Positions 13,415 to 21,567 of a stretch of DNA of 21,567 nucleotides are shown here, one piece after another; positions within the stretch are counted from its first letter, which is position 1, and the number at the start of each line of letters is the position of its first letter. Where the stretch lies: positions 1 through 21,567 of the forward strand of contig JAJRTI010000088.1 in assembly GCA_024278415.1 (NCBI GenBank), in the 5' to 3' direction. This DNA comes from Planctomycetota bacterium (lineage in GTDB: Bacteria > Planctomycetota > Brocadiia > JAJRTI01). Both the position numbers and the translations under genes were made by a program. Below the pieces are notes generated by a model, which saw nothing but the letters and a program-made list of their open reading frames with translations, was not told where the DNA came from and searched no databases.

Positions 13415-15469
13415 ATGTGTGTGGCCCCTTGCCGCGTTCTGCTATCTGCCTGCGCCGCGCTCGCCATGCTCGCAGCGGTTTGCGCAGCGGGGAACGCGGG
13501 ACCGCGCGCGCGAGGAAGGAGTCGCATGAGACCCAGCATCTACGTGACCCGCGACAAGATTGACGGTCTGCGTTCCGTGGACGAAGTGCGATCCGCAATC
13601 AAGAGCGGATTTGCGAAGCAGGTGTGGGAGAAGATTCTGGCCGAGGCTCAGGCCGACCTCAAGCGGGATCCGCTGCTGCCGACGTCGATGACGCCCGGCC
13701 GGCATCGCAACGACGCGGCCAGGGGCAACCCGGACTGGCTCATTTGCCACCAGGCCGGCCAACGCGTGTTGCGCGCGGCGCTGGCGTGTCTGCTCACCGG
13801 CGACACAAGGTTTCGGGACGAGGCGCTACGGCAGATGGCCGCGCTGTTCGATCCCGAGCAGTGGCCCCAGTGGCTCGACATGGCGCACCGGCCGCCCTGC
13901 GATCTGCGCACGGGCATGCTGTCGAAGGACTTGGCGGTGGCCTACGATTGGCTCCATCCCCATTTGAACGACGAGCAACGCCGGTGGATCGTGGATGGCA
14001 TCGACCGCCGCGGGATTCAGCCATTTTGGAGCGGGGTCGAGCATGGCATGGGATGGGTGAACGGCCGCAACAATTGGACCACGGTCATCGTCGGGGGCCT
14101 GGGCATCGCGGGCATGGCGCTCGGCCCTGACCATCCCGACTCGCAGCGGCTGATCGAGTTCTCGCTCGCGCGCATGGAGAAATATCTCGATGCGTATGGG
14201 CCGGAAGGCGAGTTCAACGAGTCGGTCGGATACGCGGGCGCGACCCGGCTCCCCGTCGCGTACTTCATGGCGTATTGGTATTACACAAAAGGGCGAGTGA
14301 ACCGGCTCGCGCAGCCTCCGTTCGTCCAGACGGCGCGGTGGTATGCGTATCACGTGCTGCCCCCGGGCCGTGTCGCTCCGTTCGGCGACTCCAGCCGATA
14401 CCCGCTGGCGGACCTGACGTGGTTCAGCCCGATTGCTGCGGCCAACCGCGACGCAGCACTTCAGTGGTTCTACCTTCAGTATCCTCCAAGCGGACAGGAG
14501 ATCAACCTGCCGTGGATGCTGCTGTGGTTCGATGCGAGCCTGCCCGCGACGAGCCCTGAAGGCCGGCTACCCCACGGCCGCGCGTTCCACGCGCATGGAG
14601 CGACGATCAGCACTCGCACGAATTGGGACCCCAAGGCTGCGCCGATCGTGGTGTATGGCAAAGCGGGCATCGAGAACTTCCACGAGCATCACGACGCCGG
14701 GCAGGTGTGCATCCAAGGCTACGGCCAGCCGCTGATCATCGACCTCGGCTCTCCGCCAGGCTATCCGAGCACCTACTTCAACCCCGCGGCGCGATGGCAC
14801 TACTACAACGCATCGTCGTGGGGCCACAACGTGCTCATGTTCGGCGGCCGTGAGATGGCCGCGCAGAAGGGAGAGTGCGCGCGCTTTCTCGCGGCCAAGT
14901 TCGACGACGAGAAGGGCGGCTACTGGCGGCTCGACCTGACAAAGCTCTACGACGGCGTGCGCTCCGTGCGGCGCACCGTAGTCCACCTCAATCCGACTGT
15001 CGCGGTCGTGCTCGACGAAACGGAGTTGGAGCGCGAGGAGGAGGTCTCGCTCCGTTGGCACACAGCCGACCGCTGCGAGCCGGACGCGCAAGGACGCTTC
15101 ACAGTCGAAGCCGGTGGCGTGCATCTCGCGGCGCGGGTCGTGCGCTTGGATGCCGGCCCCATTCGTTTCTCGCGCGGCGAGCACGAGTATCGAGCGCCGT
15201 ACGATCGGCATCGGCTCGGCTTCGCATTGGCGCAGAGGCGCGAGAGTTACATTGAGGCCAAGGCGGCCGGACGCAAGTGCCGGCTGCTGACGCTCTTCGC
15301 GGTGTTCGGGCCGGGCGAATCGGCTCAGACATGGCAAAAGACGAGTGGCGCATGGACAATCGACACTCCGGCGGGCGCGGCCCGCGTGACGCCGCAAGCC
15401 GACTCATTCGAAGTCGTGAACGAGCGCTCCAATGCGGCTTGGCTCATAGACATGAGACCGACGCCATGA
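13415..15469 (+). CDS. secreted heparinase II/III-family polysaccharide lyase, paralog 2
   Basis: A 684-residue diverged tandem copy of the upstream gene. Signal peptide about 1-26 (LLSACAALAMLAAVCAAG). Shared landmarks, in the same order: KIDGLRSVDEVR, LAVAYDWLHP, NNWTTVIVGGLGIAGMAL, PEGEFNESVGY, SPEGRLPHGRAF, HEHHDAGQVCIQGYGQPLIIDLG, WGHNVLMFGG and YDGVRSVRRTVVHLNP. The insert near the active-site sandwich (PPGYPSTYFNPAARWHYYNASS) is longer than in paralog 1, so the two probably cut different linkages. AGGGAGAT at 13395-13402 is the likely ribosome binding site. It lies in an operon with the aldolase gene 18 bases downstream. Confidence 0.85.
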   Translation: MCVAPCRVLLSACAALAMLAAVCAAGNAGPRARGRSRMRPSIYVTRDKIDGLRSVDEVRSAIKSGFAKQVWEKILAEAQADLKRDPLLPTSMTPGRHRNDAARGNPDWLICHQAGQRVLRAALACLLTGDTRFRDEALRQMAALFDPEQWPQWLDMAHRPPCDLRTGMLSKDLAVAYDWLHPHLNDEQRRWIVDGIDRRGIQPFWSGVEHGMGWVNGRNNWTTVIVGGLGIAGMALGPDHPDSQRLIEFSLARMEKYLDAYGPEGEFNESVGYAGATRLPVAYFMAYWYYTKGRVNRLAQPPFVQTARWYAYHVLPPGRVAPFGDSSRYPLADLTWFSPIAAANRDAALQWFYLQYPPSGQEINLPWMLLWFDASLPATSPEGRLPHGRAFHAHGATISTRTNWDPKAAPIVVYGKAGIENFHEHHDAGQVCIQGYGQPLIIDLGSPPGYPSTYFNPAARWHYYNASSWGHNVLMFGGREMAAQKGECARFLAAKFDDEKGGYWRLDLTKLYDGVRSVRRTVVHLNPTVAVVLDETELEREEEVSLRWHTADRCEPDAQGRFTVEAGGVHLAARVVRLDAGPIRFSRGEHEYRAPYDRHRLGFALAQRRESYIEAKAAGRKCRLLTLFAVFGPGESAQTWQKTSGAWTIDTPAGAARVTPQADSFEVVNERSNAAWLIDMRPTP

Positions 15470-15487
15470 GAAATAGGAGATGCGCGT

Positions 15488-16306
15488 ATGCGAGGCGAAA
15501 TGATTTGTGAACGACTGCACCGGGGGGAGCGGGTGTATGGCTCGCACGTCGCGAGCTTGACCAACCCGACCACCGCGGCGATGCAGGCGGGGTTCTCTTA
15601 CGATTTCATCTTTATCTGCACCGAGCACATGCCGCTGGACCGCGGCGAGACGGCCATGATGTGCCGGTTTTACGCCGCGCATGGCATCTCGCCCGTCGTG
15701 CGCATCCCGTACCCGGATGCGCACGAGGCGGCCATGGCCCTCGACGCGGGCGCGGAGGGCATTGTCGCTCCATACGTGGAGACGGTCGAGGAGGTCAAGG
15801 AACTGGTCGGCGCAGTGAAGTATCGGCCCATCAAGGGCAAGATGCTTCGGGACATCCTGAGCGGGGCGCGCACGCTTCCCCCGAACATGCGCGACTTCCT
15901 CGCTCGGTTCAACCGCCACAACTCTCTCATCGTCGGCGTCGAGAGTGTCGCCGCGTACGAAAACCTGGACGCGTTGCTCGCGGTCGAAGGCGTTGACGGC
16001 GTGTTCGTCGGGCCGCATGACCTCAGCGTGACCATGGAAATCCCCGAGCAGTACGACCACCCCGATTTTCGGCGCGTGTTGAAGGACATCGTGAAGCGAT
16101 GCCGGGCCAAGTCGCTCGGCGTGGGCATCCATTTCGGGCCTGGCGTGGCGGCCGACGAAACGATCGCGGAGTTCATCGACGAGGGCATGAACTGGGTGCT
16201 CTACGGAGCGGACATCACCGTGCTGAGGTCGGCGATGGAGGAGCGCCTCGCCGCGTTCCGCAAGCGGATGGGCGACACACACGAGCGCTGCGACGCGGAG
16301 GCTTAG
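15488..16306 (+). CDS. HpcH/HpaI-family aldolase
   Basis: A 272-residue cytoplasmic TIM-barrel class II (metal-dependent) aldolase. Seen: H47 in FICTEHMPL, R72 in VVRIPYPDA, E152 in VGVESVAAYENLD and D178 in VFVGPHDLS, matching the base, substrate-binding Arg and metal ligands of HpcH/HpaI/GarL enzymes. The Gln that precedes the metal-binding Glu in HpcH is Gly here, as in several relatives. The family cleaves 2-keto-3-deoxy acids to pyruvate plus an aldehyde. Placed after two lyases, it may process the keto-acid formed from unsaturated uronate; that pathway is inferred. AGGAGAT lies 6 bases before the ATG. Confidence 0.88.
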   Translation: MRGEMICERLHRGERVYGSHVASLTNPTTAAMQAGFSYDFIFICTEHMPLDRGETAMMCRFYAAHGISPVVRIPYPDAHEAAMALDAGAEGIVAPYVETVEEVKELVGAVKYRPIKGKMLRDILSGARTLPPNMRDFLARFNRHNSLIVGVESVAAYENLDALLAVEGVDGVFVGPHDLSVTMEIPEQYDHPDFRRVLKDIVKRCRAKSLGVGIHFGPGVAADETIAEFIDEGMNWVLYGADITVLRSAMEERLAAFRKRMGDTHERCDAEA

Positions 16307-16450
16307 CGCCCTCGGGTTGCATGCAGCGCATCGAATGCGTTTGGAGATACCCTTCGCAACACCTCCCTCCGGAGCGCGTGCGGGAGTTGCTGTCGTCCGC
16401 GCACTCGTCGCCGAGGCCGCCAGGCGTCGGCGACACTCAGTCCCGCACAC

Positions 16451-16470
16451 CCGAGCCCTGGCGGGCTCGG
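16451..16470. terminator. hairpin between convergent genes (possible terminator)
   Basis: A perfect 8-bp stem CCGAGCCC/GGGCTCGG with loop TGGC lies between the aldolase stop (16306) and the end of the minus-strand gene (16484). No T-run follows on either side, so it would be a non-canonical terminator. The rest of 16307-16483 shows nothing recognisable. Confidence 0.4.
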
Positions 16471-16483
16471 CTGCCGCGTCCCG

Positions 16484-17338
16484 TCATCCGCACTTCGGTT
16501 TCACCGACGCCTTGCTGCGCGTCTCCTGGAGGTCGACGGTGGAGCCCTGCCGTGCGAGTTGGGTGCGGGAGATGCTGATGACCTCGCGGGCCTCGTCAGG
16601 CGTAAAGCAACCCACGCACACCATGTCGATGTCCCGAATGGTGGCCCAACTGAACGCGAGCCCCACGAGCGGCTGGAGCCGGCCAGCCGCGAGCGGTTTG
16701 ATGGTGATGACTGGCTTCTGGCGCTGCCAGATCATGCGATGCACCCAGTCGGTCTCGATCTGCATGAGGAAGCCGGCCGCGTTGTACATCTGGATGTACG
16801 TGGCCACGTCCAGGCCAGCCTCGTCCGCGTAGAGCGGCGTCTCCGGCATGTGGGTGGAGAGGCCCGGGATCATGCCCCGCTCGCGAATCGCCGCGCAGAT
16901 CGCGTCCATGCCGCGGATTGTGCGATTCGTGCGGTCGAGGAGCGCGTCCGTCGTGTTCTGGTGGGGCATGCACACCTTGCAGCCCTTTTCCGCGAACGCG
17001 TCGAGGATACGCAGGTTCTCGTCCTTCGAGGCCGTGTCGAGGCCGGCCGTGTCCAGGCTTGGCGTTCCGATCCAGACCAGCTTCCGGCCGGTGCGGTCCT
17101 CCGCGTCGCGGATCGCGTCGAGCAGGTGCGTGTCCTCCGGCCGGCCCCCGAGTATCGCGTCGATGCCCTCGGCCATGAACACTTCGAGGATGTCCGCGAG
17201 GCGCCCGCGGTCTTGGTGCTGCTTGATGAACTTGCTCTGGGCCGCGCTCGTGTGCGAGAATCCCATGAACCAGTTGGTGCCGATAATGAGGCGAGGGACG
17301 GACACGTCCTCGATTTGTGTGCGTGGGAAGTCAGACAA
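16484..17338 (-). CDS. aldo/keto-reductase-like TIM-barrel protein
   Basis: A 284-residue soluble protein, no signal peptide. The opening VPRLIIGTNWFMGFSHTSAAQ and the closing ITIKPLAAGRLQP...AFSWATIRDIDMVCVGCFTPDEAREVI follow the outline of aldo/keto reductases, but the usual Asp-Tyr-Lys-His catalytic tetrad cannot be found, so it may have another activity. Four cysteines occur in the middle and at the end (KGCKVCMPHQ, VCVGC). The start is TTG at 17338, fixed by AGGAGT 5 bases upstream. It lies 67 bases downstream of the cytochrome-propeller gene on the same strand. Similar proteins occur as hypothetical proteins in planctomycetes; function unknown. Confidence 0.65.
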   Translation of the reverse strand: MSDFPRTQIEDVSVPRLIIGTNWFMGFSHTSAAQSKFIKQHQDRGRLADILEVFMAEGIDAILGGRPEDTHLLDAIRDAEDRTGRKLVWIGTPSLDTAGLDTASKDENLRILDAFAEKGCKVCMPHQNTTDALLDRTNRTIRGMDAICAAIRERGMIPGLSTHMPETPLYADEAGLDVATYIQMYNAAGFLMQIETDWVHRMIWQRQKPVITIKPLAAGRLQPLVGLAFSWATIRDIDMVCVGCFTPDEAREVISISRTQLARQGSTVDLQETRSKASVKPKCG

Positions 17339-17405
17339 GTCTCACTCCTGAAGCGGCAGGCCGCCGCGTTCAGACTCCAAACGACAGAACCTCGCGTGGG
17401 GGGGG

Positions 17406-19280
17406 CTATAGCGAATTCAGGAACGCGATGAGATCGTCGATCTCTTTCTTGCTGAGGTGCGACGTGGCGCCGTGCTTGTCGGCCTTGTTGTGGGTGGTGA
17501 GCACGTCGCGCAGCGTGACCGCGGAGCCGTCGTGGAGGAACGGCCCGGTGGCCCACAGCTCCACGAGCGTGGGCGTGTCGAACGCGTCCTTGCGGTCCAA
17601 CTCGCCGCGGGTGCCGACGTTGTGCATGCGCAGGTCCGTGTAGAGCGGCGCGGGGTGGCAGTTGGCGCACCCGGTCTTGGGGCTCTCGAAGATTTGTTTC
17701 CCGCGTTTGGCCGCCGCGGCCAGCTCGCCCTTGGGGCCCACGTACGGGCTCTTGGCTGGGGGAATGGACTTGAGGTAGGCGATCACCGCTTCCGTCTCGC
17801 CCTTCTCTGGTTCGCGGAAAAGGATGTAACGAAACCCTGCCAAGCACGCCACCTCCATGCTCGCACGCACGCCGGTCGACATGACGGGCGGAGTTTTGTA
17901 CGAGAGGATGAGCGACTTGGTGTTCTTGGGGTTGCCGATGCCGTCGTTGAGCAGATCCCAGTTCAGCGCGTCCGCGCGCGTGTCGGGGTGGCAGGAGCCG
18001 CAGCTCTGCCAGTGCTGGAAGCACACGATCGCATCGAAGAAGAGCATCTGGCCGAGCCGGCGTTGGTCGGGCGCGATCTTGGGGCCAACGCGCATGGCCG
18101 CGCGCGGCCGGCCTTTGGCCAGGTCGATCGCGGTCACGTCGTCGCTGTAGTAGTTCGCGGTGTAGAGCGTCTTGCCGTCCTGGCTGAGTGCAAGCGCGTT
18201 GGGTGCGAGGCCGGAGATGACCTTGATGATCTCGATGTGCGGCTTGAGCATCAGCTTGCGGTCGGGCCGGCCCATGACGCGGAGGCGGCGGATCGCGTCG
18301 TTGCGGATCAGCAGCGACAGGTCGTCGGCCAGGCGCTCGCGTTTCTCCTTGGGCGTTTTCGCGAAGATGCCGTGCAGGCGCGCCACGTCGATCTCGGACA
18401 CGGCATGCACGCCGAAGTGAGCGATGTAGAGCTTCTTGCCGTCGGCCGAGGGGATGATGTCGGACGGGTTCGCGTAGCCTTGGTTGACCTCGTCGAGCAG
18501 CAGCGATCCGAGGCGCTCGCCCTTGGCGAGGTCGATGATCGAGATGGCCGAGTTGTTCATCCACCCGCGATCGAGTTGCGTGGTGGGCACGTTGTAGCGG
18601 CTCAGGGTGTGCACCACGTACGCCCATTTGCCGTCGGGCGACACGCACACCCCGCGCACGTCGGTGGCGCCGATGACGAGCTTCACCACCGTGGACTTGA
18701 GCGTCTGGGTGTTGATGAGGCTCACCTTGGCCGCGAGGCGCTCGTCGGTGGAGGGGCCCATGGGCAGGCGGTTGGCGACCACGAGCGTCGAGCCGTCGGG
18801 CGTGATGGCGATGGCCGACGGCTCGCGGATGGCTTTCACGCGCTTGAGTTGCTTCATCGACTTGGCATCGACGATCGACAGGTCGTGCGAGAAGCGATTG
18901 CACACGTAGAGCTTGCCGTCCTTGGCCGCGGCCACGGCGACCGGGCTGTATCCGACCTGGACGGAGCCTGTGATCTTGCCGCTCGCGAGGTCGATGGCGC
19001 GCACCGTGTCGTCATTCACACAAGCGACGTAGAGCGTCTTGCCATCCGGGGCGAGCGCCATGCCGGCCGCGCCGGGGCAGCCTTGGATATCGGCGACCTT
19101 CTTGCCCGATTTCACGTCGAGCACGGCGACCGCGTTGCCCTCATGGCACGACACGTACAGCTTTGCACCATCGGCCGAGGCGACGATGTCGTACGGCGAC
19201 TGGTAGGACGCGGCTATCGCGCCTCCGGCGAGCCACGCGACGACGGCGAGTGTGGGCCACGCGCGGAACCTAGCTTTCAT
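17406..19280 (-). CDS. YVTN beta-propeller / di-haem cytochrome c fusion
   Basis: A 624-residue exported protein. Signal peptide about 1-23 (MKARFRAWPTLAVVAWLAGG). Residues about 25-400 form a seven-bladed YVTN-type propeller (repeated 'S.DGK.LYV.......V.VID' units). Residues about 405-624 are a cytochrome domain with two CxxCH haem sites, CGSCH (427-431) and CANCH (538-542), and the ending PTLVELWATGPFLHDGSA...TSHLSKKEIDDLIAFLNSL seen in MauG/di-haem peroxidase-like proteins. It should act in the periplasm or at the surface in electron transfer or oxidation. ATG 19280 is chosen because GGAGGA is 6 bases upstream; ATG 19283 is adjacent and earlier starts would precede the signal peptide. Confidence 0.88.
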   Translation of the reverse strand: MKARFRAWPTLAVVAWLAGGAIAASYQSPYDIVASADGAKLYVSCHEGNAVAVLDVKSGKKVADIQGCPGAAGMALAPDGKTLYVACVNDDTVRAIDLASGKITGSVQVGYSPVAVAAAKDGKLYVCNRFSHDLSIVDAKSMKQLKRVKAIREPSAIAITPDGSTLVVANRLPMGPSTDERLAAKVSLINTQTLKSTVVKLVIGATDVRGVCVSPDGKWAYVVHTLSRYNVPTTQLDRGWMNNSAISIIDLAKGERLGSLLLDEVNQGYANPSDIIPSADGKKLYIAHFGVHAVSEIDVARLHGIFAKTPKEKRERLADDLSLLIRNDAIRRLRVMGRPDRKLMLKPHIEIIKVISGLAPNALALSQDGKTLYTANYYSDDVTAIDLAKGRPRAAMRVGPKIAPDQRRLGQMLFFDAIVCFQHWQSCGSCHPDTRADALNWDLLNDGIGNPKNTKSLILSYKTPPVMSTGVRASMEVACLAGFRYILFREPEKGETEAVIAYLKSIPPAKSPYVGPKGELAAAAKRGKQIFESPKTGCANCHPAPLYTDLRMHNVGTRGELDRKDAFDTPTLVELWATGPFLHDGSAVTLRDVLTTHNKADKHGATSHLSKKEIDDLIAFLNSL

Positions 19281-19381
19281 CATGGGTCCTCCATGGGCTC
19301 TCAACTTGAGGATTGGGGCGGGGTTGCTGATGACAAGAACGTAGCCCAGGGCCAGGGGAAAGTCAATGGCTGAGCGAGCCG

Positions 19382-20881
19382 TCACTTCCGCTTCTCAAGC
19401 GCCGCCTCGATGGCCTCGCACACGGTCCTGATCGCCTTGACCCGGGCCCAGTACTTGTCGTTGCCCTCGACGATGGTCCAGGGCGCGTACGTGGTGCTTG
19501 TGCGGGTCAGCATCTCGGTCACCGCCTGCTTGTACGCGTCCCACCTCTCCCGATTGCGCCAGTCCTCGTCCGTGATCTTGTAGCGTTTGTAGTCGATTTT
19601 CTGCCGCGCCTCGAAGCGTCGGAGTTGCTCCTCCTGCGAGATGTGAATCCAGAACTTGGCGATGACCGTGGGGAACGCGGCGAGTTGCGCCTCGAACTCG
19701 TTGATCTCTTGATACGCGCGGCGCCACTCCTGCTCCGAGCAGAAGCCCTCGACGCGCTCCACGAGCACGCGGCCATACCAGGACCGGTCGAACACCGCGA
19801 TATGGCCGCCTTTGGGGATGGCCCGCCAGAAGCGCCAGAGGTAATGATGCGTGGCCTCGTCGCCTTGCGGCGCCGCGATCGGTGTGACGGTGAAGCCGCG
19901 CGGGTCGAGGGTCTCGGTGAGCCGGCGGATGTTGCCCCCCTTGCCTGCCGCGTCCCAGCCTTCGTACGCGACGATCACCGGCAGCCGATGGTTGTAGCAC
20001 TCGAACTCCAGCTCGCGCAGGCGGACCTGCCACTTCTTGAGTTGCTGCTTATACTCGTCGCGCTCGAACTTCAGGCTCAAGTCGGTCTTGTCCAAGATGC
20101 TTGGCATCTCGTCGAGCACCGGCACGGACACAACTTCGTGGGGCTGCGACGTGAGCGACTCGCGCTCGGCCTTCGCGTTGAGGCCGGCTTGGATCGCCTG
20201 GCAGACCGTCTGCACGACCTTCACGTTGCGGAAGCGCCGGTCGGTGGATTCGACGATGGTCCACGGCGCCTCGTGTGTGCTCGTGCGTTCGAGCATCTCC
20301 TCCACGGCCTGCAAGTAGGCCCCGTATTGCTTGTGGCGCTTCCAGTCCTCCTTGGTCACCTTCCACTTGAGGAACGGGTCGGCCTCGCACTTCTTGAAGC
20401 GTTTCTTCTGCTCCTTCTTGCTGATGTGGAGCCAGAACTTCACGATCACCGCGCCATCGTCCACGAGTTGGCGCTCGAATTGGTCGATTTCCTCGAACGC
20501 GCGGCGCCACTCGCTCCGCTTGCAGAGCTTGTCGATGCGTTCGATGAGCACGCGGCCGTACCAGGAGCGGTCGAAGACCGCGATTTGGCCGTGGCCGGGG
20601 ATCTTCGTCCAGAAGCGCCAGAGCCAAGGCCGCAGAAGCTCTTCCTCCAGCGGCGCGCTGATGGGGTGCACCTTGTAGCCGCGCGCGTCGAGTTGCTCCA
20701 CGAGTTCGCTGATCGACTCGCCCTTGCCCGCGGCATCCCAGCCCTCAAAGAGGACGATGACCGGAACCCCGGCCTCGTACGCCTTGCGCTGCAAGCCGCG
20801 CAGCTCTTCCTTCAGTTTGGGGAGCCACTCTTTGTACTCTTCCTTTGCCAGCTTCTGCTTCAAGTCGATGGCTTCGAGCAT
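19382..20881 (-). CDS. two-domain PPK2 (polyphosphate:AMP phosphotransferase type)
   Basis: A 499-residue cytoplasmic enzyme of two tandem PPK2 domains, the layout of polyphosphate:AMP phosphotransferase, which makes ADP from AMP using polyphosphate. Both domains keep the Walker-type loop GWDAAGKG (47-54 and 308-315), FDRSWYGRVL (103-112 and 364-373) and the KFW.HIS..EQ..RF helix. In many two-domain members one domain is degenerate; neither looks so here. ATG 20881 is preferred over longer in-frame starts up to 21172, since MLEAIDLKQKL begins the conserved region and GGAAGGAG lies 7 bases upstream. Transcribed leftward from a likely promoter at 20938-20967. Confidence 0.93.
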   Translation of the reverse strand: MLEAIDLKQKLAKEEYKEWLPKLKEELRGLQRKAYEAGVPVIVLFEGWDAAGKGESISELVEQLDARGYKVHPISAPLEEELLRPWLWRFWTKIPGHGQIAVFDRSWYGRVLIERIDKLCKRSEWRRAFEEIDQFERQLVDDGAVIVKFWLHISKKEQKKRFKKCEADPFLKWKVTKEDWKRHKQYGAYLQAVEEMLERTSTHEAPWTIVESTDRRFRNVKVVQTVCQAIQAGLNAKAERESLTSQPHEVVSVPVLDEMPSILDKTDLSLKFERDEYKQQLKKWQVRLRELEFECYNHRLPVIVAYEGWDAAGKGGNIRRLTETLDPRGFTVTPIAAPQGDEATHHYLWRFWRAIPKGGHIAVFDRSWYGRVLVERVEGFCSEQEWRRAYQEINEFEAQLAAFPTVIAKFWIHISQEEQLRRFEARQKIDYKRYKITDEDWRNRERWDAYKQAVTEMLTRTSTTYAPWTIVEGNDKYWARVKAIRTVCEAIEAALEKRK

Positions 20882-20937
20882 CGCGCAGCTCCTTCCTTGT
20901 GCCACAGCGGAATGGACGGCCTTGCCTTGGGGGGGAC

Positions 20938-20967
20938 ATTGTATGCCGATTGTGGGGCGGACGGCAA
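20938..20967 (-). promoter_or_regulatory. probable ppk2 promoter
   Basis: On the minus strand TTGCCG (20967-20962) and TACAAT (20943-20938) are 18 bases apart. Transcription would begin near 20931 within a C-rich tract and leave a leader of about 50 bases before ATG 20881. Confidence 0.4.
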
Positions 20968-21203
20968 CCAGAACCTTGCCGAAACGAGCCAGGCCGCAGC
21001 AACGGCGCGCGCAGCCCAGCGCCTCCTCCCCCCCAGCCATGCTCTTTGCCCACATCTTTGCGGCGGATTCCCTGGCGCGGCCCGTGGCCGTCTCCTCCGA
21101 TCTGCGCCATCTGCGGATATCGGTGGGCATCTGGGGTTCCTTCTCACCCCCGCATGTCAACGCCCTTTGCATTCAACAAGAAGCTGCCCGCCCGGACCAA
21201 GTG

Positions 21204-21425
21204 GCCTTCGCCGGCCATCGGAACGCGAAGGCTGCCCGATCCTGGGGCGCGAGCGGAGCCCGCGTTAGCTCCTTAGTCTCTGTCGCGAAATGCACGGAGC
21301 CCGATGGTCGCACGCACGTCAGTGCGTTCCGTTCTGTGGTTTCCCGCATTACCGGCCAGAGACGCTCTTGCGAGCGCGCTACAAGCGCCCGTCGCGCGGC
21401 ATTTCGCGACGGACACTCCTTAGCG
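21204..21425. repeat. palindromic intergenic repeats upstream of ppk2
   Basis: The stretch 20968-21567 has no credible gene. A 7-bp inverted repeat CCTTCGC/GCGAAGG lies near 21210-21230. GTCGCGAAATGC (21282-21293) recurs as its exact reverse complement at 21399-21410, enclosing about 105 bases. The wording around it (ATTTCGCGACGGACACTCCTTAGC) looks like a dispersed repeat. Confidence 0.55.
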
Positions 21426-21474
21426 TAAATATCGGGACAGCATGTTGTCGATGTACTGTCACCCTCCTACTCTT

Positions 21475-21541
21475 AATCTTACTCTTTGTCCTACTCCTCC
21501 GCCGTGTCATGCGTTTTATGAGTAAGATTTATGAGTAAGAT
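21475..21541. repeat. AT-richer direct and inverted repeats at window end
   Basis: ATGAGTAAGAT occurs twice in tandem (21518-21528 and 21531-21541). Its inverse AATCTTACTC (21475-21484) pairs with GAGTAAGATT (21520-21529). The composition differs clearly from the GC-rich surroundings. The element may continue past the window edge. Confidence 0.6.
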
Positions 21542-21567
21542 GAAGATTAGGAACTGCGGCGCAGCCG

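Noticed and set aside
16870..18903. 677-residue minus-strand frame and 638-residue plus-strand frame over the cytochrome gene
   Set aside because: Both overlap a gene with clear CxxCH motifs, propeller repeats and signal peptide; their translations have no domain content.
20882..21172. N-terminal extension of the PPK2 protein
   Set aside because: Not homologous to PPK2; a good ribosome binding site and probable promoter sit inside it, favouring ATG 20881.

Overview
The window is high-GC bacterial DNA with long intergenic stretches full of palindromic repeats. Secreted heparinase II/III-type lyases, a DUF1080-like secreted protein, a YVTN-propeller/cytochrome c protein and the spurious 'ECGGSTP...GVEPPHSK'-type translation of one inverted repeat all fit the PVC group (Planctomycetota, Verrucomicrobiota, Lentisphaerota) or a related phylum. 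This is inferred from gene content and style; there is no rRNA or other marker to prove it. Most likely it is a contig from an uncultured organism.

Layout. Positions 1-492 hold no gene: a palindromic repeat cluster, a dispersed 42-nt repeat and an exact array of 20 heptamers. Positions 493-3215 (+) form a two-component module: OmpR-type regulator, overlapping histidine kinase, and a periplasmic PepSY-like protein with an acidic/His tail. Positions 3216-3684 are repeats: a perfect 38-bp palindrome, an inverted copy of the 42-nt repeat, and a nested ~190-bp inverted repeat. A secreted DUF1080-like protein follows (3685-4386).

Positions 4669-11173 (+) hold a ChrB C-terminal-domain protein and a complete ferric-iron-type (Fbp/Afu-like) ABC importer: binding lipoprotein, fused two-domain permease and ATPase. 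Between lipoprotein and permease lies a ~12-helix membrane protein with histidines in or near its helices. A toxin-antitoxin pair (Phd/YefM-like antitoxin, PIN toxin) with its own promoter and operator sits between permease and ATPase and looks like an insertion into the operon. Repeats with conserved ends and different foldable centres precede both the chrB-like and the permease gene.

Positions 11343-16306 (+) are a polysaccharide-degradation unit: two tandem heparinase II/III-family lyases and an HpcH/HpaI-type aldolase. The likely route is lyase cleavage outside the cytoplasm, then aldol cleavage of a keto-acid sugar product inside. After a hairpin the coding strand flips: an aldo/keto-reductase-like TIM-barrel protein, a YVTN-propeller/di-haem cytochrome fusion and a two-domain PPK2 polyphosphate kinase (all -). 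The last ~690 bases hold the probable ppk2 promoter and more palindromic repeats.

The most unusual content is the ChrB/ABC/His-rich membrane protein cluster, the invading toxin-antitoxin pair, and the variety of intergenic inverted repeats. No rRNA, tRNA, CRISPR array or transposase was recognised.
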